Part shown: positions 37,177 to 47,846 of the stretch, piece after piece
How positions within the stretch are numbered: position 1 is the first letter of the stretch
How the letters are laid out: every line of letters starts with the position of its first letter
Assembly (NCBI RefSeq): GCF_027352905.1
Contig: NZ_DAIEIF010000015.1
Location: 1 to 57,463, forward strand
Reading direction: 5' to 3'
DNA from: Acidocella sp.
GTDB lineage: Bacteria; Pseudomonadota; Alphaproteobacteria; Acetobacterales; Acetobacteraceae
Length of the DNA: 57,463 nucleotides
The notes under the pieces: model-generated
Seen by the model: the letters and a program-made list of their open reading frames with translations, nothing else
Told to the model about the DNA's origin: nothing
Databases searched by the model: none
Position numbers and translations under genes: made by a program

Positions 37177-38331
37177 TTGGATAGCGAATTGCCCTCCATC
37201 ATCCGCACGGCCTGGCGCGCGGCCTCCGTCTGGGCGGGTGAGCGGGCGCCACGGCGCCCGCCCGCTCAGCCGGCGCGGATTCTCATCGCCCCGCATCTGC
37301 GCCTGGGCGACGCCATCCTGCTCACCCCTCTGCTCGCCAAGGCGCGGGCCCGCCACCCGCAAGCGGAAATCGTGCTGCTGAGCGCGCCCCCGCTCCTGCC
37401 GCTTTACGCGGTCCGGCCATATGGAGTCACCGCCTGGCCTTATCATTGCCGCCGGGCCGACACCATCGGCGCGATGATGGCGCGGGACGGGTTTGATCTC
37501 GCCTTGCTGCCGGGTAAGAACCGGCTGAGCTGGCTGGCGCGGGGGCTGCGCGCGGGCTGGATCGTCGCCCATGGCGAGGACCGGCCCGGTTTCGTCAATT
37601 GGCCGGTGGATGACCTCCGGCCCTACCCGGACACGCCCATGGCGCTCGGCGAGATCTTCGCCTCTCTGCTCGACGGGCCTGAGCCCCCGCCCTTCCGGCC
37701 AGGAGACTGGCCAGCCCCGGGCTGCGCGCCGTTCCCGCTGCCGGGCGCCCCCTATGTGGCGCTGCATGTGGGCGCCAGCACGCGGCTGAAGCATTGGCCC
37801 GCCCCCGCCTGGCGGGACCTGGCGGCGTGGCTGACCGCGCGGGGGCTGGGCGTGGTGTGGAGCGGCGGGCCGGGGGAAGAGGGGGTGGTCCGCGAGATCG
37901 ACCCGGAAGGCCGCTACCCAAGCTATGCGGGCCGGCTCGACCTCGCCCAGATCTGGCATCTCATCAGCCAGGCGGCGGGCTTCGTCTCGCCCGATACCGG
38001 GGTGGCGCATCTGGCGCGGCTCACCGGCACCCCGGCGGTCACCCTGTTCGGCCCCGGCCATCCGGCCTTGTTCGGCCAGGGCGCGTTCTGGCGGGAGACC
38101 CCCTGCGCCGAGCTTTTCATCCCCGACATTCCCTGCCGGGACGATGACCGGGTTTTCACCCGCCGCCGCGCCTGGATCAGGCGCTGCAAGAAAACGGAGC
38201 GCCAATGCCAGATGAAGGCGGCCTGCATGTCGCGGATCAGCGTGAGTTCGGTCACCGCCGCGCTCGAGGGATTATGGCGGCGCGGCGGAACCGCGGCGCC
38301 GGCGCCTCGCCTCACCCCGGCGGATGGCTGA
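37177..38331 (+). CDS. glycosyltransferase family 9 protein (heptosyltransferase-like)
   Basis: The 384-residue GT-B enzyme is of the ADP-heptose:LPS heptosyltransferase type and probably adds a sugar to lipopolysaccharide core on the cytoplasmic face. Recognisable blocks are ILIAPHLRLGDAILLTPLL near residue 35, ALHVGASTRLKHWPAPAWRDLA near residue 195, and the donor-binding FVSPDTGVAHLARLTGTPAVTLFGP. The C-terminus has a small Cys/Arg-rich stretch (RRCKKTERQCQMKAACM) often seen in this subgroup. The start is uncertain. TTG 37177 has AAGGAT 9 bases upstream, and no better start is visible. It converges with ureC with 13 bases between. Confidence 0.85.
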   Translation: MDSELPSIIRTAWRAASVWAGERAPRRPPAQPARILIAPHLRLGDAILLTPLLAKARARHPQAEIVLLSAPPLLPLYAVRPYGVTAWPYHCRRADTIGAMMARDGFDLALLPGKNRLSWLARGLRAGWIVAHGEDRPGFVNWPVDDLRPYPDTPMALGEIFASLLDGPEPPPFRPGDWPAPGCAPFPLPGAPYVALHVGASTRLKHWPAPAWRDLAAWLTARGLGVVWSGGPGEEGVVREIDPEGRYPSYAGRLDLAQIWHLISQAAGFVSPDTGVAHLARLTGTPAVTLFGPGHPALFGQGAFWRETPCAELFIPDIPCRDDDRVFTRRRAWIRRCKKTERQCQMKAACMSRISVSSVTAALEGLWRRGGTAAPAPRLTPADG

Positions 38332-38344
38332 AAAGCCCTCCCGC

Positions 38345-40050
<1,706 letters not shown>

Positions 40051-40051
<1 letters not shown>

Positions 40052-40359
40052 TATTCCACCCCGCCCATGGTGAGGCCGCGAAAGCCGAAAATCCGCCGCG
40101 CCCCGCGATAGGGGACGAGGCTCACCTGCCGGCTCTGCCCGGGCTCGAAACGGATGGCGGTGCCCGCCGCGATGTCCAGCCGCTGGCCCCAGGCGGCGGC
40201 GCGGTCGAAAACCAGCGCCGCGTTGGTTTCCGCGAAATGGTAATGGCTGCCGACCTGGATGGGCCTGTCGCCGGTATTGGCGACGCTGAGCACGGTCGTC
40301 TCCAGCCCGGCATTCAAGTCTACGTCTCCCTCAGGGGTGATGATCTCGCCCGGGATCAT
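40051..40359 (-). CDS. ureB: urease subunit beta
   Basis: UreB is one of the two small structural subunits of bacterial urease. The 102-residue protein begins [20 protein letters not shown] and continues with the family blocks [20 protein letters not shown] and the Gly/Arg-rich [17 protein letters not shown], ending near [12 protein letters not shown]. Its start overlaps the ureA stop by 4 bases (ATGA) and its stop overlaps the ureC start. Separate ureA and ureB genes match the three-subunit form found in most bacteria. Confidence 0.97.
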
Positions 40360-40658
40360 CGGACCGGCTCATGCACGGTGACGAGCTTGGTGCCATCGGG
40401 AAACGTGGCTTCCACCTGCACGTCCGGGATCATCTCGGCCACCCCCTCCATCACCTGCGCGCGGCTCAGCACATGCGCGCCCGCCTCCATCAGCTCCGCC
40501 ACGCGCCGGCCGTCGCGCGCGCCCTCCACCACGAAATCGGTGATCAGCGCCACCGCCTCCGGATAATTCAGCCTCACCCCCCGCTCCAGCCGCCGCCGCG
40601 CCACCTGCGCGGCCATGGCGATCAGCAATTTATCCTTCTCGCGCGGGGTCAAATCCAT
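40356..40658 (-). CDS. ureA: urease subunit gamma
   Basis: UreA is the smallest urease subunit. The 100-residue length is standard and the sequence opens [20 protein letters not shown], with the conserved [22 protein letters not shown] and [17 protein letters not shown] at the C-terminus. It follows ureD after 9 bases and overlaps ureB by 4 bases. Expression as one operon is clear. No NtrC or other binding site can be identified with confidence upstream. Confidence 0.97.
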   Translation of the reverse strand: MDLTPREKDKLLIAMAAQVARRRLERGVRLNYPEAVALITDFVVEGARDGRRVAELMEAGAHVLSRAQVMEGVAEMIPDVQVEATFPDGTKLVTVHEPVR

Positions 40659-40667
40659 CCCTGTCTC

Positions 40668-41441
40668 CTATCCCTGCCAGATACGGGGCAGGTCGCCACC
40701 CCGCAACGCAAGCAACGCCCGTGCCAGGAGGCTCCGCAGCTCCGCCGCGTCGCGGGCGAGGATGCGTCCGAGCAGAGCCCCGCCGCGCCAGCTCGCTCCC
40801 GCCACCGCCCCCGCCAGCGCCGCGCGCAAGGCGGGGAGCTTTTCCTCCACCCCCGGCCCGGCGGCGAAAATGCTCGCCATCGCCCGGGCTCCCGCCGCGA
40901 TGCCCGCCCGGCCGAGCTGCGCCGCGATCGCCCCCTCCAGCCGGGTCACGTCCCGCCACAGCAGCCGGCCGTGCCGCCGCAAGGCGATCCGGTCGTCCAG
41001 CCGGCCCGCGCGGATCGTCTCTCCCATCGCCTGCCGGCCGAAAACCAGGCTTTCCACGCCTAGAAATTCGGCATCGCCGTGCAGCTCCACCTCCAACCGC
41101 CGGCAAAGGGCGAAGCCGTCGAACAGGATCATCTCCTGGGGCAGATAATGCAGCCGCGCCCCGGCTTCCACGCAGAGCCGCGTGGCCACGCGCGCGGGCG
41201 CGCCCGGCGACCTATAGGCCCGTTCCGCCGCCTGGGTGGTGAAGGTCACCGCCGCCCCCGGCCCAACGGTGAGTTCCGTGGCCAGCGCGTCTCCTCCGAC
41301 GAGGCCGCCCGAAATGTTCAAGGCGACCGCCTCCACCCCCTGCCCGCGCGGCAGCCGCGCCTTGAGACAGCCCTGCTGGTAGAGCCGCTCGAGCCGTGTG
41401 CGCCCGCCCTCCTGGCGGAAGGCGAGATCGAGCCGCCCCAC
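40668..41441 (-). CDS. ureD: urease accessory protein UreD
   Basis: UreD is the scaffold that binds apo-urease and, with UreF and UreG, delivers nickel. The 257-residue product shows VGRLDLAFRQEGGRTRLERL, YQQGCLKARLPR, LNISGGLVGGD, FTTQAAERAYRS and YLPQEMILFDGF, all UreD signatures. The start is uncertain. GTG 41441 is the first common start codon in the recognisable region. The family's N-terminus could begin a few residues earlier, but no ATG/GTG/TTG in frame lies there and no SD is seen. The ADH gene ends 23 bases upstream, so translational coupling is possible. Confidence 0.88.
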   Translation of the reverse strand: MGRLDLAFRQEGGRTRLERLYQQGCLKARLPRGQGVEAVALNISGGLVGGDALATELTVGPGAAVTFTTQAAERAYRSPGAPARVATRLCVEAGARLHYLPQEMILFDGFALCRRLEVELHGDAEFLGVESLVFGRQAMGETIRAGRLDDRIALRRHGRLLWRDVTRLEGAIAAQLGRAGIAAGARAMASIFAAGPGVEEKLPALRAALAGAVAGASWRGGALLGRILARDAAELRSLLARALLALRGGDLPRIWQG

Positions 41442-41464
41442 CGCCCGCTGCGCCGGCAGGGGCG

Positions 41465-42451
41465 CTATGTCATCACCAGCACCGCGGCGCCCTCCAGCCG
41501 GCCGGCCCGCAAATCCGCCAGCGCGGCGTTGGCGTCCTCCAGCCGGTAGGGCTTCGTGGTGGTTCGCACTGGAATCTTGGCCGCGAGGGGTAGAAACTCC
41601 TCGGCATCGCGCCGGGTGAGGTTGGCGACCGAGCGTATGCTCCGCTCCTTCCATAGGATGTCGTAAGGAAAAGAGGGAATATCGCTCATATGGATGCCGC
41701 CGCACACCACCACCCCGCCGGGGGCGAGGGCCCGCAGCGCCTGCGGCACCAGCTCTCCCGCCGGGGCGAAGATCAGCGCCGCGTCGAGCGGCGCGGGCGG
41801 CATCTCATCCGAGCCCCCCGCCCAGCCGCCGGTGATGGAACGGGCGAAATCCTGCGCCGCCCGGTCGCCGGGGCGGGTGAAGGCGTAGACCTCCCGCCCC
41901 TCATAACGCGCCACCTGCGCGGCGATATGCGCCGCCGCGCCGAAACCATAAAACCCCACACGCCGGGCATCCCCGCCGGCGCGCAAGGTACGGTAGCCGA
42001 TCAGCCCGGCGCAGAGCAGCGGCGCGGCCTCGGTATCGGAGAAGCGCTCCGGGATGGGGAAGCAATAGCGGGCATCCGCCACCGTCTCCTCGGCATAGCC
42101 GCCATCGATCTGGTAGCCGGTGAAGCGCGCTTTTTCACAGAGATTTTCCCGGCCCGCCCGGCAATACGCGCATTCCCCGCAGGTCCAGCCCAGCCAGGGG
42201 ATGCCGATGCGCTGGCCGGGGGCAAACCGCTCCACCCCAGGGCCCACCGCCACCACCCGGCCGACGATCTCGTGGCCGGGGATGAGGCCTGGCTTCGGCT
42301 CGGGCAATTCCCCATCCACGATATGCAAATCCGTGCGGCAGACGCCGCAGGCGCAAACCCGCACGCGGATCTGGCCAGCGCCCAGTTCCGGCGCGTCGCA
42401 TCGCCGCAATTGCAAGGGCATGCCCGCCCGGGTGAATACCATCGCTCGCAT
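41465..42451 (-). CDS. zinc-dependent alcohol dehydrogenase
   Basis: The 328-residue medium-chain dehydrogenase carries catalytic zinc ligands in ACGVCRTDLHIVDGE and GHEIVGRV, structural Cys residues in CGECAYCRAGRENLC, and a nucleotide-binding FYGFGAAAHIAAQVARYEG in which the motif is GxGAAAH. This type, with ETVADARYCFPIP and APAGELVPQALRAL, is found among zinc-binding dehydrogenases with broad alcohol specificity. I chose ATG 42451 (MRAMVFTRAG). The upstream frame to 42487 has no family sequence. It lies upstream of ureD in the same direction and diverges from a second alcohol dehydrogenase at 42664. Confidence 0.92.
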   Translation of the reverse strand: MRAMVFTRAGMPLQLRRCDAPELGAGQIRVRVCACGVCRTDLHIVDGELPEPKPGLIPGHEIVGRVVAVGPGVERFAPGQRIGIPWLGWTCGECAYCRAGRENLCEKARFTGYQIDGGYAEETVADARYCFPIPERFSDTEAAPLLCAGLIGYRTLRAGGDARRVGFYGFGAAAHIAAQVARYEGREVYAFTRPGDRAAQDFARSITGGWAGGSDEMPPAPLDAALIFAPAGELVPQALRALAPGGVVVCGGIHMSDIPSFPYDILWKERSIRSVANLTRRDAEEFLPLAAKIPVRTTTKPYRLEDANAALADLRAGRLEGAAVLVMT

Positions 42452-42663
42452 GACGGGCAGGCTAGGCCGGGCCCTGCCCCCGCACAACCGCGAAAATCAC
42501 GCGCCGCCCAGGCCGGATGTCATAGCCAGGTGCCGCCCTGGCGCTCGGCGGGGGTCGGCGTGGCCGGATCGGGAGCGAGGGTTTCCGTTTGTAAATTCCC
42601 ATTTCATGCCGGCGCGGCGTGGCCGTCCTTACATAAGTTCGCGTATGCATGAAGGAGGTAAGG

Positions 42664-43833
42664 ATGAAGGCGCTCTGCTGGCATGGCAAAAACGACATCC
42701 GCTGCGAGACGGTCCCCGACCCCATTATCCAGCACCCGCGCGACATCATCATCAAGGTCACCTCCTGCGCGATTTGCGGTTCCGACCTGCATATCTATGA
42801 CGGCATGATGCCCGGCATGGAGCGCGGCGACGTGATGGGCCATGAGACGATGGGCGAGGTGGTGGAGACCGGCGGAGAGATCACCAGCCTCAAAACCGGG
42901 GACAGGGTCGTGATTCCCTTCACCATCTCCTGCGGCGAGTGCTTCTTTTGCAAACGCGGATTTTTTTCGGGCTGCGAGCGCACCAACCCCAACCACCAGG
43001 CGGCGGAGAAGATGTGGGGCCATTCCCCGGCCGGGCTGTTCGGCTATACCCATATTCTCGGCGGCTATGCCGGTGGCCAGGCGGAATATCTGCGCGTTCC
43101 CTACGCGGATGTCGGCCCGGTCAAGGTGCCGGATTCCCTGACGGATGATCAGGCCTTGTTTCTTTCCGATATTTTCCCCACCGGCTTCATGGCGGCGGAT
43201 CATTGCAACATTCAGCCGGGCGACACCATCGCGGTCTGGGGCTGCGGGCCGGTGGGGCAATTCGCCATCAAAAGCGCCTTTCTGCTGGGAGCGGAGCGCG
43301 TCATCGCCATCGACACCGTTCCGGAGCGGCTGGCGCTGGCAAAATCCAGCGGCGCGATCACACTCGATTTCAAATCCGAGGATATTTACGAGCGTATCCA
43401 GGATCTCACCCGCGGGCGCGGCGCCGATGCCTGCATCGACGCGGTGGGAACGGAGGCGGACGCCACGGCCTCGGCGGATTCGCTGCTCGACCGCGTGAAG
43501 GTGGCCACCTTCCTGGGCACAGACCGCCCGCATGTGTTGCGGCAGGCGATTCATTGCTGCCGCAATTTCGGCACTGTCTCCATTGTCGGCGTCTATGGCG
43601 GGCTGCTCGACAAAGTGCCCATGGGTTCCGCCATCAACCGGGGCCTCACCTTCCGAATGGCGCAAACGCCCGTGCAATATTATCTGCCAAAATTGCTGGC
43701 GCGCGTGGAAGCGGGCGAGATCGACCCCAGCTTCGTCATCACCCATCACGCCTCGCTGGAGGCCGGGCCGGAAATGTATAAAAAATTTCGGGACAAGGCG
43801 GATGGGTGCATCAAGGTCGTCCTCAAGCCCTGA
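42664..43833 (+). CDS. zinc-dependent dehydrogenase (formaldehyde dehydrogenase-like)
   Basis: The 389-residue protein is of the glutathione-independent formaldehyde / long-loop alcohol dehydrogenase group. It begins [20 protein letters not shown], typical for it. Zinc ligands are in [13 protein letters not shown] and [10 protein letters not shown]. The structural site is [15 protein letters not shown]. The Rossmann motif is [15 protein letters not shown]. Start ATG 42664 has AAGGAGG 5 bases upstream, the best SD in the area. It precedes a Baeyer-Villiger monooxygenase and an esterase in the same direction, though a 155-base gap with a small hairpin separates them, so co-regulation is probable but not certain. 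Confidence 0.92.
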   Translation: MKALCWHGKNDIRCETVPDPIIQHPRDIIIKVTSCAICGSDLHIYDGMMPGMERGDVMGHETMGEVVETGGEITSLKTGDRVVIPFTISCGECFFCKRGFFSGCERTNPNHQAAEKMWGHSPAGLFGYTHILGGYAGGQAEYLRVPYADVGPVKVPDSLTDDQALFLSDIFPTGFMAADHCNIQPGDTIAVWGCGPVGQFAIKSAFLLGAERVIAIDTVPERLALAKSSGAITLDFKSEDIYERIQDLTRGRGADACIDAVGTEADATASADSLLDRVKVATFLGTDRPHVLRQAIHCCRNFGTVSIVGVYGGLLDKVPMGSAINRGLTFRMAQTPVQYYLPKLLARVEAGEIDPSFVITHHASLEAGPEMYKKFRDKADGCIKVVLKP

Positions 43834-43988
43834 AGGTGGCGCCGAAGGCGCCGTCCCGCCTTGAGCGTTTTGGTAAGCAGGCCGTGATTTTCGGTATAGC
43901 CATCCTCCCTCGGGACGGTTAGCCTCTCCCTGTCCAAGTAAGATAGCGGCTCCGCGCGTAAGGGCCGCCAGTGAGAGGAGACATGCCC

Positions 43989-45647
43989 ATGTCCGCGATA
44001 CGGCAAGCTTCGGCCCCCGCCACCCCTTATGACGCGATCATCATCGGCGCCGGTTTTTCGGGCCTCTACCAGCTGCATAAACTGCGCGACGAGCTGGGCC
44101 TCAAGGCAAGGGTGCTGGAGGCCGGAGGCGGGGTGGGCGGCACCTGGTACTGGAACCGTTACCCCGGCGCGCGCTGCGATTCGGAGAGTTTTTCCTATTC
44201 TTATTCATTTTCCAAGGAATTGGAGCAGGAGTGGGAGTGGAGCGAGCGTTATCCCAGCCATGAGGAAATCCGCCGCTATCTGAACCATGTCGCCGACCGT
44301 TTCGATCTGCGGCGGGACATTCAGCTCAATACCCGCGTCAAGGGCGCCGCGTTCGATTCCGCCAGCGATCTCTGGACCGTGACCACCGAGGCCGGCGAAA
44401 GCTTCGTCACCCGTTTCCTCATCACCGCCGTCGGCTGTATTTCCGCCGCCAATGTGCCGGACATACCCGGGCGGGACAGCTTCGCCGGGCAATGGTACCA
44501 TACTGGGCGCTGGCCGCATGAAGGCGTGGATTTCACCGGCAAGCGGGTGGGATTGATCGGCACCGGCTCGACCGGCATCCAGGCCGCGCCGGTGATCGCG
44601 GACTCGGCCGCTCATCTCACCGTGTTCCAGCGCACCGCCAATTTCAGCATTCCCGCTCGCAACGCGCCGCTCACGCCGGAATTCATCCAGGAGATCAAAT
44701 CCAACTACCCTGCTTTGCGGGAGCTCATGCGCGGCACGACCAACGGCCACCCCTTCGCCATCAGCCCGGATTCGGCGCTGGCCGTGCCCGAGGAGGAGCG
44801 GCGCGCGCGGTATGAACGCGCCTGGGAGGTGGGGGGGCTGCGCTTCCGCGCCGAGTTCGGCGACCTGCTGACTGACAAGGCGGCCAATGACACGGCGGTC
44901 GCGTTCATCCACGACAAGATCCGGGAGATCGTCAAGGACCCCGCCGTCGCGGAGAAGCTGATCCCCCGCGACCATCCCTTCGCCACCAAGCGCCCGCCGG
45001 TGGACACGGAATATTTCGAGACCTTCAACCGCGACAATGTCCGGCTGGTGGATGTCAAGGCGGACCCGATCGAGGCGATCGTCCCGGAGGGCATCCGCCT
45101 GAAGAGCGGGGAGATCGTCCCGCTCGACATCATCGTCTTCGCCACCGGCTACGATGCCCTCACCGGCAGCCTGCTCGCCATGGATATTCATGGGGCCGAC
45201 GGGCATAGCCTGCGCGAGGATTGGGCGGCGGGGCCGCGCACCTATCTGGGGCTGCAAGCCCCGCATTTTCCCAATATGTTCATCATCACCGGCCCGGGCA
45301 GCCCTTCCGTGCTGTGCAACATGCCGGTGCCGATCGAGCAGCATGTCAACTGGATCACCGACTGCATCGCCTATATGGACGCGCAGGGCTATTCGCGCAT
45401 CGAAACCGGCGAGCCAGAGGCCGAGGCCTGGGTCGCGCATGTGAACGAGGCGGCCAACGCCACCCTGCTGCCCCAGGCGGGAAGCAGCTGGTATCTCGGC
45501 GCCAATATTCCCGGCAAGCCGCGCGTCTTCATGCCCTATGCGGGCGGCATGGCGCGTTACGCGGCGCTTTGCGACGAGGTGGCGCAAGCCGGCTATCGCG
45601 GCTTCCGGTTTTCCAGCGGCCAGGCCCAGCGGCGGCAAAGCCTTTAG
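43989..45647 (+). CDS. Baeyer-Villiger monooxygenase (FAD, NADPH)
   Basis: This flavoprotein inserts oxygen into ketones to form esters or lactones. The FAD-binding GxGxxG motif is IIGAGFSGLYQ near residue 18, and the NADPH-binding motif is GLIGTGSTGIQ. Between them the type I BVMO fingerprint FxGxxxHxxxW is met exactly by FAGQWYHTGRWP. The WNRYPGARCDSES block is typical of the cyclohexanone/phenylacetone group. ATG 43989 is 8 bases after GGAG. ATG 43983 is only 2 bases after it. An alpha/beta hydrolase gene starts 3 bases after the stop, as in operons where the ester formed is then hydrolysed. Confidence 0.94.
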   Translation: MSAIRQASAPATPYDAIIIGAGFSGLYQLHKLRDELGLKARVLEAGGGVGGTWYWNRYPGARCDSESFSYSYSFSKELEQEWEWSERYPSHEEIRRYLNHVADRFDLRRDIQLNTRVKGAAFDSASDLWTVTTEAGESFVTRFLITAVGCISAANVPDIPGRDSFAGQWYHTGRWPHEGVDFTGKRVGLIGTGSTGIQAAPVIADSAAHLTVFQRTANFSIPARNAPLTPEFIQEIKSNYPALRELMRGTTNGHPFAISPDSALAVPEEERRARYERAWEVGGLRFRAEFGDLLTDKAANDTAVAFIHDKIREIVKDPAVAEKLIPRDHPFATKRPPVDTEYFETFNRDNVRLVDVKADPIEAIVPEGIRLKSGEIVPLDIIVFATGYDALTGSLLAMDIHGADGHSLREDWAAGPRTYLGLQAPHFPNMFIITGPGSPSVLCNMPVPIEQHVNWITDCIAYMDAQGYSRIETGEPEAEAWVAHVNEAANATLLPQAGSSWYLGANIPGKPRVFMPYAGGMARYAALCDEVAQAGYRGFRFSSGQAQRRQSL

Positions 45648-45650
45648 GAG

Positions 45651-46619
45651 ATGCCGGTGCGCGCCCTCCATCCGGACGTCCTCCGGCTGATCGCCCTGAC
45701 GCGGGCGGCGCAGATCGCGCCGCTCGACGCCCTGCCGCCGGCGGAAGCGCGGCGCAATTACGCCATCCGCCGCGATTTGGTGCAGCCGCCGCCGCCGCCC
45801 ATCGCCGTCAGGCGGGAGCTGACGATGCCGGGGCCGGGCGGGGAGTTGCGCCTGCGCCTCTACCGGGACGCGGCGGAGGATGGCGCGCTTTTGCCGGGCC
45901 TCGTCTACTTCCATGGCGGCGGCTGGGTGCTTGGCGATCTCGACAGCCATGAGGGCTTATGCCGCCAGCTGGCGCGCGGCGGCGGCTGCGTGGTGCTCTC
46001 GGTGGATTATCGCCTGGCGCCGGAGCACCCCTTCCCCGCCGCGGTGGAGGATGCCGCCGCCGCCTTCCGCTGGGCCGCCGCCGAGGCCGGGACGCTCGGA
46101 ATCGATTCCAGCCGCTTGGCCGTGGGCGGCGACAGCGCGGGGGGCAATCTCGCGGCGGTGGTGGCGCAAATGGCACGGGACGGCGCATTGCCGCCTTGCG
46201 ATTTCCAGCTCTTGCTCTATCCGGCGACGGATCTGGCGGCGGACACGCCGAGCTATGTCCGCGTGCCGGAGGACATGCCGCTCTCGGGCCGTATCATGCG
46301 CTGGTTCATCAACCAGTACACGCCCGACCCCACCCTCCGCGCCGACCCGCGCGCCTCGCCCGCGCGAGCGGCGAGCCTGGCCGGCACCGCCCCCGCCCTG
46401 GTGCTCACCTGCGGCGAGGACCCGCTTTGCGATGAGGGCCGGGCCTATGCCGACCGGCTGGAGGCGGAGGGGGTAGCGGTCACCGCGCTGCATCTCGCCG
46501 ACCAGATCCACGGCATTCTCACCATGGGACGGCTGATCTCGGCGGTCTCTGGCGTGGTGGAGTTCTGCGGCGCGACCCTGCGCCAGCATTGGGCCGGCAA
46601 GGAAACGCAATCCGCCTGA
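45651..46619 (+). CDS. alpha/beta hydrolase of the hormone-sensitive lipase family (esterase)
   Basis: The 322-residue protein is a type IV esterase. The oxyanion motif HGGGWVLGD is near residue 90, the nucleophile Ser is in GDSAGGNLAAV near residue 162, Asp is in CGEDPLCDEG, and His is in DQIHGILTM. It starts 3 bases after the BVMO stop, so it probably hydrolyses the ester or lactone the BVMO makes. The gene converges with the DMT transporter gene, with no terminator that I can see in the short gap. Confidence 0.93.
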   Translation: MPVRALHPDVLRLIALTRAAQIAPLDALPPAEARRNYAIRRDLVQPPPPPIAVRRELTMPGPGGELRLRLYRDAAEDGALLPGLVYFHGGGWVLGDLDSHEGLCRQLARGGGCVVLSVDYRLAPEHPFPAAVEDAAAAFRWAAAEAGTLGIDSSRLAVGGDSAGGNLAAVVAQMARDGALPPCDFQLLLYPATDLAADTPSYVRVPEDMPLSGRIMRWFINQYTPDPTLRADPRASPARAASLAGTAPALVLTCGEDPLCDEGRAYADRLEAEGVAVTALHLADQIHGILTMGRLISAVSGVVEFCGATLRQHWAGKETQSA

Positions 46620-46627
46620 GAAGAAGC

Positions 46628-47518
46628 TCAGACGCGCTGGAGCCGGGCGGCGCGGCGGGGCAGCAGCGCTGGCAGCTGGGCCAGCACCAGCGCCGCCAGC
46701 AGCAGCGCGCAGCCCAGCCAGCCGTTAAGACGCAGCCGCTCGTGCAGGAGAATCGCCGCGAAGATCGCGGCGAACAGGGCCTCCGCCATCAGCATGACCG
46801 CCGCCTCCGCCGCCCCGGTATAGCGCTGGCAAAGCGCTTGGAGGAGAAACGCGATCCCGCCGGAGACGATGCCGCCATAGAGTAATTGCGGCAAGCAGCG
46901 GGAGACCGCGTGCCAGGGAAGCGGACCGCCTGCCGCTCCGATCACGCAGCCCAGCGCCACGCAGGCGGCGGACTGACTCAAGGCCGCCGCCACGGGCCGG
47001 TCGCCTTGCTGGGCGGCGCGCTGCATGAGCAATATCTGCACGGCAAAGCCGAGGGCGGACAGAACGATCATGCCATCGCCGCGAGAAAAATGGTCGAGCC
47101 CGCCGCTTAGCAGCCAGGTCCCCGCCAGCGCCAGCACGGCCGCCAGCCAAAGAAGGCCGTGCGGGGCGCGGCGCAGGAAAATCATCTCCAGCAATGGCAC
47201 GAAGATCACGTAAAGCCCCGTGAGAAATCCGGCATGGGTGACACTGGTGAAGCCGAGCGCCCATTGCTGCAATAAGGTGGACGCGGCGAAAACCACGGCG
47301 AGCGGCAGGAGTTCCGGCAGCCCCTGCCACCAGCCGCCCGGGGCGCGCCGCGCCTCGGCAATGCCGAGCGGCAGAACGGTGAGGAAGGCCAAAATGAAGC
47401 GCAAGCCGGTGAACCAGCCGGCGCTGAGATAGGCGCCCGCCTCCGATTGGGCGACGAAGGCCGCCCCCCAGAGCGCCGCGGCGAGAAGGAGGAGGGAGTT
47501 GGCGAGAATGCGGGACAT
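46628..47518 (-). CDS. EamA/DMT-superfamily exporter
   Basis: The 296-residue protein has ten hydrophobic helices arranged as two EamA repeats. The first repeat begins LLLLAAALWGAAFVAQ and the second about residue 150 with MIVLSALGFAVQILLMQ. Proteins of this kind export metabolites or amino acids by proton antiport. The sequence EALFAAIFAAILLHERLRL is the conserved end of the second repeat. It converges with the esterase gene, 8 bases apart. The substrate is unknown. Upstream, in the opposite direction, begins the fragment of an HNH gene. Confidence 0.88.
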   Translation of the reverse strand: MSRILANSLLLLAAALWGAAFVAQSEAGAYLSAGWFTGLRFILAFLTVLPLGIAEARRAPGGWWQGLPELLPLAVVFAASTLLQQWALGFTSVTHAGFLTGLYVIFVPLLEMIFLRRAPHGLLWLAAVLALAGTWLLSGGLDHFSRGDGMIVLSALGFAVQILLMQRAAQQGDRPVAAALSQSAACVALGCVIGAAGGPLPWHAVSRCLPQLLYGGIVSGGIAFLLQALCQRYTGAAEAAVMLMAEALFAAIFAAILLHERLRLNGWLGCALLLAALVLAQLPALLPRRAARLQRV

Positions 47519-47605
47519 CGGCCCCGCTTTTCCCAGGAAATTGGCAAGGCCTCAAGCCGAGGCTGACCAATTACCCCCTGCGCCTTGTACAAAAGCCGAT
47601 TCCTT

Positions 47606-47776
47606 ATGTCTTTGCGGCCTGGCGCGCCTTATGCTGATCAAATCGAGGCAGGCGGCGCTGTTTTAATTTATGAAGGACATGATGTGGCGCGAAGCGCGGC
47701 ATACCCAGACCCAAAAGCGATGGATCAACCTCTTAAGTATCCTTCAGGAAAACCAACGCAAAACGGACGATTTTGG
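47606..47776 (+). pseudogene. HNH endonuclease gene, 5' fragment split by IS1595
   Basis: This fragment encodes MSLRPGAPYADQIEAGGAVL, then IYEGHDVARSA and DQPLKYPSGKPTQNGRFWD, a pattern I know from the N-terminal half of a family of HNH nucleases. Coding sense stops at the left inverted repeat at 47777. In the family the following 40-50 residues lead to a KFKL segment that is found at 49811 beyond the element. In-frame reading into the IS adds three residues (LYT) and stops. No SD precedes ATG 47606 or TTG 47585, so even the beginning may be incomplete. Base composition is lower in GC than in the neighbours. Confidence 0.7.
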
Positions 47777-47797
47777 GACCTATATACCTGACTAGCC
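47777..47797 (+). repeat. left terminal inverted repeat of the IS
   Basis: GACCTATATACCTGACTAGCC. It matches the reverse complement of 49790-49810 at 20 of 21 positions. The HNH gene fragment ends immediately outside. Confidence 0.88.
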
Positions 47798-47812
47798 GCA
47801 AAAACTGCAAAA

Positions 47813-47846
47813 GGCCTCCCGTTAATACGGGAGGCCTTCGGTTTTT
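47813..47846. terminator. terminator at the end of the passenger gene
   Basis: GGCCTCCCG (47813-47821) pairs with CGGGAGGCC (47828-47836), a perfect 9-bp stem with a 6-base loop, AAAA before and TTCGGTTTTT after. On the minus strand it is followed by TTTTGC, closing the P63C gene whose stop is at 47846. It lies inside the IS, just within the left repeat. Confidence 0.85.

Noticed and set aside
43838-43852. GGCGCC-GAA-GGCGCC hairpin after the zinc dehydrogenase as a terminator
   Set aside because: The stem is only 6 bp of self-complementary sequence with a triloop and no T-tract; too weak to call.
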